Shown here in pieces: positions 14,049 to 25,027 of a stretch of DNA of 64,000 nt (its first letter is position 1; the number at the start of each line of letters is the position of its first letter). Position numbers and translations under genes: made by a program. Below the pieces are notes generated by a model that was given only the letters and a program-made list of their open reading frames with translations, did no database searches and was not told where the DNA came from. Location: NCBI RefSeq assembly GCF_018294505.1, contig NC_057814.1, positions 291,206,604 to 291,270,603 of the forward strand. The letters run 5' to 3'. Source of the stretch: Triticum aestivum. Taxonomy: Eukaryota; Streptophyta; Magnoliopsida; Poales; Poaceae.

Positions 14049-14204
14049 TAAACCTATTCACCTTGGGTGTATGACCACAGAAGGTTTTATTCATGTAAAT
14101 AGAATAACAATTATTCTTTGACTTAAATGAATAACCGTATTGCAATAAACATGATCCAATCATAATATGCTCAACGCAAACACCAAATAACATTTATTTT
14201 AGGT

Positions 14205-15209
14205 TCAACACTCATCCCGAAGGTAAAGGGAGTGTGCAATGGTGATCTTATCAACCTTGGAATCACTTCCAACACACATCGTCACCTTGCCCTCAACTAG
14301 TCTTTGTTCATTTTGTAACTCCTGTTTCAAGTTACTAATCATAGCAACTGAACCAGTATCAAATACCCAGGGGCTACTATGAACACTAGTAAAGTACACA
14401 TCAATAACATGTATATCGTATATACTTTTGTTCACTTTGCCATCCTTCTTAACCACGAAGTATTTGGGGCAGTTCCGCTTCCAGTGACCATTTCCTTCGC
14501 AGGCTTGGGTCTAGCTTTGGGCTTTTTCATGGGAGTGGCAACTTGCTTGCCATTCTTCTTGAAGTTCCCTTTCTTTCCCTTGCCCTTTTACTTGAAACTA
14601 GTGGTCTTGTCAATCACCAAAATTTGATGCTTTTCTTGATTTCTACCTTCGTCGGTTTCAGCATCACGAAGAGCTCGGGAATCGTTTTTGTCATCCCTTG
14701 CATATTATAGTTCATCATGAAGTTCTAGTAACTTGGTGATAGTGACTAGAGAACTCTGTCAATCACTATTTTATCAGGAAGATTAACTCCCACTTGATTC
14801 AAGCGATTGTAGTACTCAGACAATCTGAGCACATGCTCACTGGTTGAGCTATTCTCCTCCATCTTGTAGGCAAAGTACTTGTCAGAGGTCTCATACCTCT
14901 CGACTCGGGCATGAGTCTGAAATACCAATTTCAGCTCTTGGAACATCTTATATGCTCCGTGGCGTCAAAACATTTCTGAAGTCCCGGTTCTAAGCCGTAA
15001 AGCATGGTGCACTAAACTATCAAGTAGTCATCATATCGAGCTTTCCAAACGTTCATAATGTCTGCATATACTCCTGCAATAGGTCTGTCACCTAGCGGTG
15101 CATCAAGGACATAATTCTTCTGTGCAGCAATGAGGATAATCCTGTGATCATGGACCAAGTCCGCATCATTGCTACTATCATCTTTCAACTTATTTTTCTC
15201 TAGGAACAT
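14205..15209 (-). pseudogene. copia gag and aspartic protease (Angela-type)
   Basis: Three fragments in separate frames. 15209-15012 is gag N-terminal (DHRIILIAAQKNYVLDAPLG). 14946-14746 is the gag core (RYETSDKYFAYKMEENSS, HVLRLSEYYNRLNQ). 14456-14205 is the protease, with the active-site block SPWVFDTGS. Just upstream of the protease is a degenerate zinc knuckle, CEGNGHWKRNC, with the first cysteine pair incomplete. Stops and frameshifts separate the pieces. Gag would build the particle and the protease would cleave the polyprotein. Confidence 0.83.
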
Positions 15210-16456
15210 ATCAAAAATAAATGGGGAGCTACATCACGAGCTATTGATCTACAACATAGTTATGCAAATACTATTAGGACTAAGTTCATGATAAATTAAA
15301 GTTCAATTAATCATATTACTTAAGAACTCCCACTTAGATAGATATCCCTCTAATCATCTGAGTGATCACATGATCCATATCAACTAAACCATGTCCGATC
15401 ATCAGGTGAGATGGAGTAGGTTTCAATGGTGAACAACACTATGTTGATCATATCTACTATATGATTCACGCTCGACCTTTCGGTCTCAGTGTTCTGAGGC
15501 CATATCTGCATATGCTAGGCTCGTCAAGTTTAACCCGAGTATTCTGCGTGTGCAAAACTGGCTTGCACCCGTTGTATGTGAACATAGAGCTTATCACACC
15601 CGATCATCACGTGGTGTCTCGGCACGACGAACTTTCGCAACGGTGCATACTCAGGGAGAACACTTGTACCTTGAAATTTAGTGAGAGATCATCTTATAAT
15701 GCTACCGCCGTACTAAGCAAAATAAGATGCATAAAAAAGATAAACATCACATGCAATCAAATAAGTGATATGATATGGCCATCATCATCTTGTGCCTTTG
15801 ATCTCCATCTCCAAAGCACCATCATGATCACCATCGTCGCTGGCTTGACACCTTGATCTCCATCAAAGCATCGTTGTCGTCTCGCCAACTATTGCTTCTA
15901 CGACTATCACTACCGCTTAGTGATAAAGTAAAGCAATTACATGGCGATTGCATTTCATACAATAAAGCGACAACCATATGGCTCCTGCCAGTTGCCGATA
16001 ACTGTTACAAAACATGATCATCTCATACAACAATTTATATATCATCATGTCTTGACCATATCACATCACAACAAGCCCTGCAAAAACAAGTTAGACATCC
16101 TCTACTTTGTTGTTGCAAGTTTTACGTGGCTGCGACGGGCTTAGCAAGAACCGTTATTACCTACGCATCAAAAACCACGACGATTTTTCGTCAAGTGTGC
16201 TGTTTTAACCTTCAACAAGGACCGGGCATAATCACACTCGATTCAACTAAAGTTGGAGAAACAGACACCCACTAGCAACCAGTGTGCGAAGCACGGCGGT
16301 AGAACCGGTCTCATGAACGCGGTCATGTAATGTCGGTCTGGGCCGCTTCATCCAACAATACCGCTGAATCAAAGTATGACATGCTGGTAAGCAGTATGAC
16401 TATTATCGCCCACAACTCTTTGTGTTCTATTCATGCATATAACATCTACGCATAGA
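15210..16456 (-). other. Angela-type 5' leader between PBS and gag
   Basis: About 1.2 kb without a convincing ORF, in the place of the long untranslated leader of BARE1-like elements. Read on the plus strand it is A/C-rich. Short ORFs here (for example 15461-15856 plus) are on the wrong strand and show no family motif. Confidence 0.6.
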
Positions 16457-16473
16457 CCTGGCTCGGATGCCAC
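16457..16473 (-). other. Primer-binding site of the Angela-type element
   Basis: Immediately inside the LTR the minus strand reads GTGGCATCCGAGCCAGG, a two-mismatch form of the initiator Met-tRNA complement TGGTATCAGAGCC. Confidence 0.75.
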
Positions 16474-18195
16474 TGTTGGGGAACGTAGTATTTCAAAAAA
16501 ATCCTACGATCACGCAAGATCTATGTAGGAGAAGCATAGCAACGAGCGGGGAGAGTGTGTCCGAGTACTCTCGTAGACCGAAAGCAGAAGCGTTTAGTAA
16601 CGCGGTTGATGTAGTCGAACGTCTTCGCGGTCCAACCGATCCAAGTACCGAACGCACGGCACCTCTGCGATCTGCACACGTTCAGCTCGGTGATGTCCCT
16701 CGAACTCTAGATCCACCTGAGGACAAGGGAGAGTTTCGTCAGCACGACGGCGTGGTGATGGTGATGATGAAGTTATCGACACATGGCTTCGCCTAAGCAC
16801 TACGACAATATGACCGAGGTGGAAATCTGTGGAGGGGGGCACCGCACACGGCTAAGAAATCAACTTGTGTGTCTATGGGGTGCCCCCTCCCCCGTATATA
16901 AAGGAGTGGAGGAGGGGGACGGCCGGCCTCATAGGGCGCGCCCCAAGGGGGGAATCCTACTCCTACTAGGAGTAGGTTCCCCCCTTTCCTAGTCCAACTA
17001 GGATGGGAAGGAAAGGGAAGAGGGAGAGAAGGAAAGGGGGGCCGGCCCCCCTCCCCAAGTCAGATTGGGCATGGGGGGGCACGCCCCTCCACTTGGCTAC
17101 CTCCTCCTCTCTTCCACTAAAGCCCATGAAGGTCCATTAACCCCCCGGGGGGTTCCGGTAACCCCCCGGTACTCCGGAAAATGCCCGAACCTATCCAAAA
17201 CTTTTCTGGTGTCCAAACATAACCTTCTAGTATATCAATCTTCATGTCTCAACTATTTCGAGACTCCTCGTCATGTCCGTGATCACATCCGGGACTCCGA
17301 ACAACCTTCGGTACATCAAATCACATAACTCATAATACATATCGTCATCGAACATTAAGCGTGCGGACCCTACGAGTTCGAGAACTAGGTAGACATGACC
17401 GAGACTCATCTCCGGTCAATAACCAATAGCGGAACCTGGATGCTCATATTGGTTCCTACATATTCTATGAAGATCTTTATCGGTGAAACCACATAACAAC
17501 ATACGTTGTTCCCTTTGTCATCGGTATGTTACTCGCCCGAGATTCGATCGTCGGTATCATCATACCTAGTTCAATCTCGTTACCGGCAAGTCTCTTTACT
17601 CGTTTCGTAATGCATCATCCCGCAACTAACTCATTAGTCACATTGCTTGCAAGGCTTATAGTGATGTGCATTACCGAGAGGGCCCAGAGATACCTCTCCG
17701 ACAATCGGAGTGACAAATCCTAATCTCGATCTATGCCAACTCAACAAACACCATCGGAGACACCTGTAGAGCATCTTTATAATCACCCAGTTATGTTGTG
17801 ACATTTGATAGCACACTAAGTGTTCCTCCGGTGTTCGGGAGTTGCATAATCTCATAGTCATAGGAACATGTATAAGTTATGAAGAAAGCAATAGCAATAA
17901 ACTAAACGATCATAGTGCTAAGCTAATGGATGGGTATTGTCCATCACATCATTCTCTAATGATGTGATCCCATTCATCAAATGACAACACATGTCTATGG
18001 CTAGGAAACTTAACCATCTTTGATTAACGAGCTAGTCAAGTAGAGGCATACTAGGGACACTCTGTTTGTCTATGTATTCACACATGTACTAAGTTTCCGG
18101 TGAATACAATTCTAGCATGAATAATAAACATTTATCATGATATAAGGAAATATAAATAACAACTTTATTATTGCCTCTAGGGCATATTTCCTTCA
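16474..18195 (-). repeat. 5' LTR of the Angela-type element (1722 bp)
   Basis: Bounded on the plus strand by TGTTGGGGAACG and ...CATATTTCCTTCA, with TG/CA ends. The length suits the Angela/WIS/BARE1 LTR. The TATATA near 16895-16900, followed on the minus strand by the leader, is the likely core promoter. Bases 18196-18200 (GTCAT) should be one TSD copy; its partner is outside the window. Confidence 0.88.
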
Positions 18196-18761
18196 GTCAT
18201 GTGCTTAAATAAAGGCGTAAGCATGGGCTAGATGGGCCACAGCCCCTGCACATCGCGCGGTTGAGCTCCGTCTCTAAAACTAAAAAACAACTGGGCGAGC
18301 TGCTGCGTCCCTGGTGTTATCCGCTCGTTGTGTAATTTGCTCGTTTATTGACTACATTGACAATGGCATGGGACCTACTGTAGTTGTCAAACAATTAGGA
18401 GGAAGTATTTTTTGGGCTTGTAGGAGTAATAACAAGGCACCTGCTTGCATAATGCAATGACCCTGGTGGGTCCCTACTGTCAGCCTCTCCACCTACAGTC
18501 ATCTCGTGATTCCTCTTAGTTGTTGACCATGTTGACAACGCCAGACGGTGGCGGGCACATCGAGCGAACCAAGGCGGAGAACGACGGCGAGGCCTCGGAT
18601 GGGAACAAACCGGAGCAGTGGAAGGTGCGGCAGTGTAGTGGCAGGCGGAGGGTAGTACGAGGGCAACAACATGTAAGTGAAGCTTACAAACAGTACAAAA
18701 AGCCCAAGGATTAATTGTTCATCAAATTTAGACAAGACCCAGATTGAACATGGCAAAACAT
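18196..18761. other. 3' flank of the F-box pseudogene
   Basis: Single-copy-looking sequence between the Angela LTR and the F-box gene end. No ORF with a family motif. It probably holds the 3' untranslated region and downstream sequence of the minus-strand F-box gene. Confidence 0.45.
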
Positions 18762-20494
18762 CTAACCAAACCACTCTTTTTTGCAGTCACAAACAAATGG
18801 ATCGGTCTGATCCATAAAATCAACATCCCGTGCAAAAAATAATATTGGAGGAAGACTAAAAGTTGTTGTAAATAGAAGCCGAGCACGTTAAGAAGCCCAT
18901 TTGTCCACCTGAAACTTCCTTTTTTGCTGTTCAACATGTCCGTCCGTGAGAAATCTCTTTACGAAAAGTTTAAGCCTCATGGACAATAGTAACCTCGCAT
19001 TCAACTGGAAGAATGTGACAAAGCGTCTGTTTGCCTGGTTGGATGCATAGCCATCCATCGTTATTGTCCTCAAACGAATCTCATGAGAACTGAGAAAATC
19101 TTGGTGCTTATTACGCCACCGATTGGTTATACGTTTTCCTCCGTGTGGTAGCAGTGCCTAAGTAGACATGAAGATTGAAAACAGTTAAGGTCTGAAAAAA
19201 GAGTATGTCGAAAGAGAGACAGCTGAACGGTTAATTCTAGTACAATATATACGGGCTTTCAATGTGCATGAAATCACCATATCTATATATAAATTCTCCA
19301 GAGATCGAAAGCATCGCATCAAGCCAATAATTATGTTCAGATCAAAACTAAACAATCCGATATATAAGATCTTGACAGAATCCAGCAGCATTGATAGGCT
19401 ATCCATGGACGAACTCTTCATTGAGCATATAACATAATATTAGTACCCAAAGTGTACTCCAAGATGATATAAAACTTATGCGCACAAATGAAAAATGCAG
19501 CTTATGATTACAAATGTGTATATGATAATATACGGTACCTGAAAATGTGAGGAGCGAAACACCAACTTCCTGTGATCATTAAACGGATCACGAATTACAC
19601 CCAAGGTCTCCAGTTTGGGCACAGAGACGACAGTTATTTGCGAAGGTTTATAACAATCATCAAGGAGCAACCTTTGAAGTGAAGGGGCATCTTCGATGAT
19701 GAGCTGCTGTCCTTCAAAACAAATTCTAATGCTTTTAAGGTGAGGTGACTTTATTTGGAGACAACTTATAGGGATTTCTATTCCCAAAGCAATCAGAAAG
19801 CGCTCCAGGGTAGGGCAACTAGACTGGATGATGCTGTGCAGTGAGGCCTCGGACAGATAAACCACCACAAGCGAAAGTTTTTTTAGCAGTGGGAGTCGAA
19901 GCATTTGTACCAGATCGTGTGGTAGATGGCACCAGGCGAAGGTGGCGGTGTGAATAGAGGAGGAAAACCGCGAGATGGACAAGGTGGTGTGGGCACAAAT
20001 TGTTGGTGTGTTCGTGGTATGAAATTTTCATGGTAATGGTAGAACTCAAACTGCTGGAGTTTTCCGAATTCAGGGGATGTCAGCCAAGCGTCCACTGTGC
20101 AGGGTATGGACAGCAGGTAGCGTATTGGGATGCAAAGGCGTTGAACAGGGCCCTGCTGGTGAGAGGAGACGATGGCTCTGAGGAGATCAAATTCAGGAAG
20201 GACAGAAATCTGACGACAGTCGAGATTGAGGGGCGCGGTGCGCCTTATCGGGCGCCACCGAGTTGAGAGGACTTGTGTGCGGCAGCAATCCTTGGTGGGG
20301 AGAAGCGAGATGATCTCCTCGAGGATGACGTCCGGGAGATCCCTGATGCGGTCCACCGGAGATTCTACCGGTTCCTTAGATCCGGGTGGGGGGGGCTCGC
20401 CGCTTGTCCCCGCGCTGCCGGGTGCAGGATCTACAACCGGCGTCGCCGCTGGCGGGAGCCTCATCTTCTTGGCGCTGGGGCCAGCCGACTCCAT
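18762..20494 (-). pseudogene. F-box/LRR/FBD-domain protein gene, broken
   Basis: Plant F-box proteins of this class are predicted substrate receptors of SCF ubiquitin ligases. Model: exon 1 20494-19539, exon 2 19415-19278, exon 3 19157-18762. Exon 1 starts at an ATG and has the F-box at residues 48-90 (DRIRDLPDVILEEIISLLPT), then the LRR region (LPLLKKLSLVVVYLSEASLH). It ends at CAG|GTACCG. Exon 2 (SLSMLLDSVKILYIG, IGLMRCFRSLENLYID) follows AAG| and ends at ATG|GTGATT. Exon 3 follows CTTAG| and carries the FBD domain (FFQLNARLLLSMRL). Exon phases agree. Two lesions: a one-base loss (or two-base gain) near 19985 in exon 1, and TAA at 18890-18888 inside the FBD domain, after which the frame stays open to TAG at 18762. 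Most likely a pseudogene; family call is firm, exon ends are predictions. Confidence 0.82.
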
Positions 20495-20587
20495 TTTCTT
20501 TGCGGGCGTCGCGCCGAGCTCACGGGTTTGAGCAGAGTAGCCAGAGACGAGCCTAGTGGCAGTGCAAGTGGGGAAGAAGGAGGGCTG

Positions 20588-20692
20588 GGGTTTTCTGTAC
20601 GAGTGGAAGAAGAGGAGTAGGCGTTTTCTGTACGAGTGAGGAAGAAGGCGAGTGGGGGTTTTCTGGACGAGTGAGGAAGATGGGGAGTCGGG
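20588..20692 (-). repeat. Three tandem copies of a 33-35-bp unit in the F-box 5' region
   Basis: TTTTCTGTACGAGTG-type units begin at 20591, 20624 and 20659 on the plus strand, each followed by GAAGA/GGAAG-rich sequence. They lie 95-200 bp upstream of the F-box ATG, so they would be in the 5' UTR or proximal promoter, pyrimidine-rich on the sense strand. Confidence 0.75.
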
Positions 20693-20737
20693 GGAATTGG
20701 GGGGAGACGGAAGCGGGAGAGCGAGCTGCAGTATAAG

Positions 20738-21236
20738 TGATGAGGGGAGGATATCTATTACTCCTATTATTTCACCACGTCATGATATTCTGAAGCTTGG
20801 ATCCTTTTGCTTTGCAATTCCTCCTACGAATGAGGCGAAGCCCAATTTTAGAACACCACCAATGTGTTTCGGCAAGGCCAAATAGTAGTGGCTTTATATC
20901 CAGGCCATGTCATGGGCCATAGAGCTTTATTTTTGAGTTATGGTATTTTAATTCAGTTGGGCCTGTCCAATCCATAAGTTTTTTTTTCGTTTTAGGGTTT
21001 ACCTATATAAGTTAGCCGCCGGCTATTGTAATAGGGAGTTGAATTTTTGAGTTAAGAATAGACAGGAAAAAGGTCCCATGTTGGGGACACCAATATCGCT
21101 TGTTTTGCTTGCTGATTCGCAAGAATCTGTTTTGTTGTTTGTGGAGTAGATCTAATTTGCTCAACAATCAAAATTATCTGCTGGTTCTATCATTCGCCGT
21201 GAAAGATTGGGCCAAAAACCTTAGGATCTCTACTTT
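20738..21236 (+). repeat. Left LTR of the short gypsy derivative
   Basis: Matches 22217-22724 from TGATGAGGGGAGG through CTTAGGATCTCTACTT. Its 3' end is short by 8 bp compared with the right copy and joins directly to gag sequence, with no PBS left. An internal deletion therefore removed the LTR edge, PBS and gag start. Confidence 0.82.
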
Positions 21237-21242
21237 CATGGG

Positions 21243-22364
21243 TTGAATGTTGAGGTGCAGGATCGTGTGGAGATGGTAGTCTACTACAACATCCAAGATC
21301 GTGTGCACCAAGCGGAGCGTGCCGAGCAACAACTCAAACGGCGCCAAGTTTCAGCCACGAACACATGGAATCATTCCCCCACCGAGGTTGCTGGTTCTAG
21401 TGCTAAGCCGACACCTTCTACGCGCTCCAACAATTTTTCTCATGGTGAAGCGCCAAAATCAGGAGTGTCCGAAGCTGCGTCCACTCAGTCCACCGCTGGT
21501 ATAGAGTGCTTTACTTGTGGAGGACGAGGACACATGAGGCGTGATTGCCCTAATACAAAAAGGGTGATGCTCACACAAGATGGATATGTGTCTGCTAGTG
21601 ATCATGACAAGGCTGTTGATCCATCGAGTGAGGAGTCTGAGGAACTTGAACACGTGGATGTGTATCCAGAGAACACTGCTCCAAATTGCACTAACTTGAT
21701 GGTGCACCGTGTGCCCGCGGATCGCATAGAAGGACAAGGGCAGCGCTGGAATATTTTTCAGACCCAATGCATAGTCCAAGACACTACATGCAAGCTGATT
21801 ATTGATGGTGGCAGCTACACCAACATTATCAGCAAGAGTTTTGTGGATTCTCTCTCATTACCTACATGGAAACACCCGCAGCCCCATTGCGTTCAGTGGT
21901 TGTATAATTCTGGGAAGCTGAAGGTCACACATAAGGTGCATCTTACATTTTCTGTAGGTACTTATGAGGACACGGTCGTCTGCGATGTTTTGCCTATGGA
22001 TGCATGTCATGTGCTGCTTGGCCGACCATGGCAATTTGATAGGCGTTCCACTCATGAAGGCAGATCCAACATTTATTCCTTGTGGCATAAAGGGAAGCGT
22101 CATGATATACAACCTATGCTTGACAAGGATATCAAAGTGGATACGGTTGCTGTGAAGAAGAAGGTCCAACACATTAAGGCGAAATCGAGGATGGTTTCCT
22201 CTCAAGTTGGGGGGGATGATGAGGGGAGGATATCTATTACTCCTATTATTTCACCACGTCATGATATTCTGAAGCTTGGATCCTTTTGCTTTGCAATTCC
22301 TCCTACGAGTGAGGTGAAGCCCAATTTTAGAACACCACCAATGTGTTTCGGCAAGGCCAAATAG
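21243..22364 (+). CDS. gag-protease fusion remnant (gypsy type)
   Basis: One open frame of 373 codons; the first ATG is codon 11. It opens inside gag (QDRVEMVVYYNIQD), has a CCHC zinc knuckle at residues 89-102 (CFTCGGRGHMRRDC) for RNA binding, then an acidic linker. A retropepsin-type domain follows with the active-site block IIDGGS (Asp188) and the later LLGRPWQFDR box. Residues after about 280 (KGKRHDIQPM, then LDKDIKVDTVAV) jump to the polyprotein C-terminus, which suggests deletion of the pol core. The last 48 codons lie in the right LTR. Whether it is expressed is unknown; the frame is intact, unusual among its neighbours. Confidence 0.7.
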   Translation: MNVEVQDRVEMVVYYNIQDRVHQAERAEQQLKRRQVSATNTWNHSPTEVAGSSAKPTPSTRSNNFSHGEAPKSGVSEAASTQSTAGIECFTCGGRGHMRRDCPNTKRVMLTQDGYVSASDHDKAVDPSSEESEELEHVDVYPENTAPNCTNLMVHRVPADRIEGQGQRWNIFQTQCIVQDTTCKLIIDGGSYTNIISKSFVDSLSLPTWKHPQPHCVQWLYNSGKLKVTHKVHLTFSVGTYEDTVVCDVLPMDACHVLLGRPWQFDRRSTHEGRSNIYSLWHKGKRHDIQPMLDKDIKVDTVAVKKKVQHIKAKSRMVSSQVGGDDEGRISITPIISPRHDILKLGSFCFAIPPTSEVKPNFRTPPMCFGKAK

Positions 22365-22724
22365 TAGTGGCTTTATATCCAGGCCATGTCATGGGCCATA
22401 GAGCTTTATTTTTGAGTTCTGGTATTTTAATTCGGTTGGGCCTGTCCAATCCATAAGTTTTTTTTCGTTTTAGGGTTTACCTATATAAGTTAGTCGCCGA
22501 CTATTGTAATAGGGAGTTGAATTTTCGAGTTAAGAATAGACAGGGAAAAGGTCCCATGTTGGGGACACCAATATCGCTTGTTTTGCTTGCTGATTCGCAA
22601 GAATCTGTTTTGTTGTTTGTGGAGTAGATCTAATTTGCTCAACAATCAAAATTATCTGCTGTTTCTATCGTTCACCGTGAAAGATTGGGCCAAAAACCTT
22701 AGGATCTCTACTTGATCCTTATCA
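22217..22724 (+). repeat. Right LTR of the short gypsy derivative (508 bp)
   Basis: Starts TGATGAGGGG after the G-rich PPT and ends ...CTTGATCCTTATCA before the ATAAG TSD. Few differences from the left copy are seen, suggesting a fairly recent insertion. Confidence 0.87.
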
Positions 22725-22729
22725 ATAAG

Positions 22730-23150
22730 TGGAAGTGAGGAGGAAGGAGGGTTTTTCTGGGATCGCCCCCTCTTCAGGAAATATGGGCTTCTCGTCGCAA
22801 AAAATAAAAGACAAATGGGCTTTAAGATGGATAGGCTTTTGTATCGGTCCAGTCGGCTGCCCGTGTTTCGTACTAGAGGGCCTTGTGCTAGAGGCAGCCC
22901 GAGACACTCTCCAGCTTATTGCCCATTCGAAATAAAAAAAGAGACGCCTCCAGCTTATGGCTACTCATCGGTAACCTTTTTCAACTTGGCATCCACCAAA
23001 TTAGAGGATGCGGTACTGGATGCAGACACTCACACTGGTCGCGTAGTGCAGCAAAGTGAGGTGTCAAATAACAGGCCTACAATATACTTACTAGATTGTG
23101 AAGGTTCACAGGCTAGTCAACATTCACATTAAACTAAGCTTCAGAAGATA
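22730..23150. other. Former upstream region of the F-box gene
   Basis: Continues the flank interrupted by the short gypsy derivative (GTGGAAGTGAGGAGG resumes the theme left of 20737). No coding signal. It may include displaced promoter sequence of the minus-strand F-box gene. Confidence 0.4.
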
Positions 23151-23840
23151 TGGTATGCACACTAACATTCAGAAGAACAAAAGTTCAGCATGTTTATGCA
23201 TCTCAATGATTCACCATACTATAACCAATACAAAGCCGTGAGAAGGTGTGGAAATAAAGAAAATCGGTCGATGCTTCTCTGAGCAAAGGGCCTCCCTGCT
23301 CACGCATTAATTTCCTGGGCATGCTTGTTTCTTCTCAATGTTGCGAGCACTTTGAGCATGTTGGCAACTCTACAACTAGCTAGCTGCCTCATCTTGCAAT
23401 TGATGCTGACACATTTGCAGCAAACACATGAGTCAATAGAGATGACTCAACATGAGTCCATATTTTGCAGTTCCCGAATCTGAAAAGATAGGAAAACAAT
23501 AGCTATACTTAAACGGTGTTGCAAAACAGTAGCACATATCAATAGCTCGGCATGACAAAACACGATCATCTGGACGAAGGGGATACTGACCTACCTGAGG
23601 AAGATTATATATAATTTCATATGTCCTTAGTTGATTTTCACCTTCGGCTGCACTGCTTGTTTGCTCCTCCACACATGACAGGATTGTTCCGCACTGCAAT
23701 CAGCAAGTCAATGTACGAATAAGCTTATTTCATCTTGTGGTGGTCATTGTACCTAGTTACGAATGTAGGAATACCTGGAGCACCATGAGGTTAGCTGACA
23801 GTAGGTAGATGCAACCATATAATTTTGTGCGGTGCTACCA
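23151..23840 (-). other. Dispersed repeat copy A, with exon-like minus-strand segments
   Basis: Shares patches with 44760-45010: GCATCTCAATG, GTGAGAAGGTGT(GG/AC)AAATAAAG, ATTTCCTGGGCA, and the block near 23820-23845 resembling 44978-45006. On the minus strand 23695-23597 is exon-like (acceptor TGATTGCAG|, donor CTCAG|GTAGGT), encoding ILSCVEEQTSSAAEGENQL; then TTTTCAG| at about 23490 opens a short IRELQNMDSC* tail. I do not recognise the family. It could be the 3' end of a gene or of an undescribed transposon; its left neighbour is the truncated copia gag. Confidence 0.4.
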
Positions 23841-24806
23841 AAATTGAGGTTTGTATCCCTTCCCATTATGAGAATTCTTCTTGAAGTTGGTAGAATGTGA
23901 CGGCTTGTTCTTTGCATCAAACTTGCCTTTCCAATGAGATTTGTTATTGTTGTTTTGGGGCTGGTTGGGCTGGAAGTTCTTCTCGTGTACCATGTGGGCA
24001 CTAGAAGCTCCCTCAGCGACCCGAGCACGTGTGTCTTTTGCTCTCGCCTTCTCTTCAAAATCAAGAGTGCTAATGAGATCCGAAACGGAAAACTCATGTC
24101 TCTTGTTTCTCAGAGAAGTAGCAAAATTGTCCCACGAAGGTGCAAGCTTGGCAATGATGGTCCCAACAACAAATTTGTCTGGCAACACACACTTAAAGTA
24201 CTCAAGTTCCTTAGCGAGTGACTGTATCTCATGAGTCTGCTGAACAATAGAGCGCCCAGCAGTCATCTTGTAGTCACAGAATTACTCCATGCCGTACAAC
24301 TCGTTGCCAGCGCCCGAGGCCCCAAACGTGGCCTCGAGCGCAGCCCACATGTCTTTGCCGCTGTCAAATGACATATATGAATCCAAAATGGAATCGTCAA
24401 GAACACTCAGCAGGGCGGCTTTGAAGAGGGTATCCATGTTCTCAAAAGCTTCCTGCCATGTAGGATTAAGATCGCCCTCAGGCTTACCCTTAGTGGCGTC
24501 ATAGCAGTACATGATCTGAGACCAATATACTGCTCTTGTGCGCCACCTTTTATATTGCACCCCCTTAAAAGTAGGCGGCTTCAAAAGCGCAGCAAAACCA
24601 CTCAGAGTAAATTGCCTATAATCAGGTTTTTGGATTGGATTGTTGAATATATGAGCAATTTACTATGAGATTTAATCTGAATCAACAGTAAATAGATCAT
24701 GACGACAATTGCAAAGATCAAAGTAATGATGCCGACTAAACCAGGAGGATAGAATCACATACTGTACAGCAGGAGCAGAACCGTTGTGGTTTATGTTGTC
24801 ACTCAT
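23841..24806 (-). pseudogene. copia gag with a predicted intron
   Basis: Starts at ATG 24806 (MSDNINHNGSAPAVQ). Exon 1 ends at 24763 and exon 2 starts at 24615, restoring ...AVQ|QFTLSGFAALLKP in frame. The core (YKRWRTRAVYWSQIM, KAALLSVLDDSILDSYMSF) and QSLAKELEYFKCVLPDKFV belong to the UBN2-type copia gag. An in-frame TAA at 24284-24282 replaces a codon that is usually Gln (YGME*FCDYKM); the same frame then runs on to a basic Asn/Lys-rich tail, truncated near 23840 before the zinc knuckle. One nonsense codon plus loss of all pol make it dead. Confidence 0.8.
24616..24762 (-). other. Predicted 147-bp spliceosomal intron in the copia gag
   Basis: Minus strand: donor CA|GTATGT, acceptor ATTATAG|G, AT-rich between, with in-frame stop. 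Removing it joins codon 15 exactly into the expected gag reading. No other break is needed. Confidence 0.6.
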
Positions 24807-25027
24807 GTCGTTGATGAAGAGGTTATCGAGGTCGGGGAAGAAGGCTGTCGTTGAGGAGGTCGTCGCTGGCAGCAGTCACAGGAGTGTGCTCCCCAAAAAC
24901 CTGATCGTCCCTCTCCCGTACAGGATCACGAAAGGCGGGGTTTGGAGGACTGCTGTCCCTTCTCGCGGTGCACGCCAGAAGGAGGGATGGTTTCGGTGCA
25001 ACAAACCCTGGGTCTGTTTCCCAACTG

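Larger units (their letters stand above)
1..18195 (-). mobile_element. Angela/WIS/BARE1-type Ty1/copia element, interrupted and cut by the left edge
   Basis: A copia element read right to left: 5' LTR 16474-18195, PBS next to it, then gag, protease, integrase and reverse transcriptase in the copia order. The 3' LTR lies left of the window. A LARD (1049-12865) splits it between integrase and RT; reading resumes at 1048 inside the conserved stretch just before RT. The LTR outer end (a TGAAGGAAATATGCCC-type start on the minus strand) and inner end (...CCCCAACA) match my memory of the Angela/WIS/BARE1 group. All domains carry stops or frameshifts, so it is not autonomous. The group is well supported; the exact family is not. 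Confidence 0.88.
20738..22724 (+). mobile_element. Short gypsy-type derivative with gag-protease only
   Basis: Direct repeats of about 500 bp flank a 0.98-kb interior, with ATAAG duplicated at 20733-20737 and 22725-22729. The interior lacks a PBS, the 5' part of gag, and all of RT, RNase H and integrase, joining protease to the C-terminal end of the polyprotein. A PPT-like GTTGGGGGGGA abuts the right LTR. It is non-autonomous. The gag-protease pattern is chromovirus-like Ty3/gypsy. Confidence 0.85.

Noticed and set aside
1..18195. An integrated plant virus as explanation of the RT sequences
   Set aside because: Domain order, LTRs, PBS and TSDs throughout the window fit copia and gypsy LTR retrotransposons; no capsid or movement-protein motif of a plant pararetrovirus is seen.
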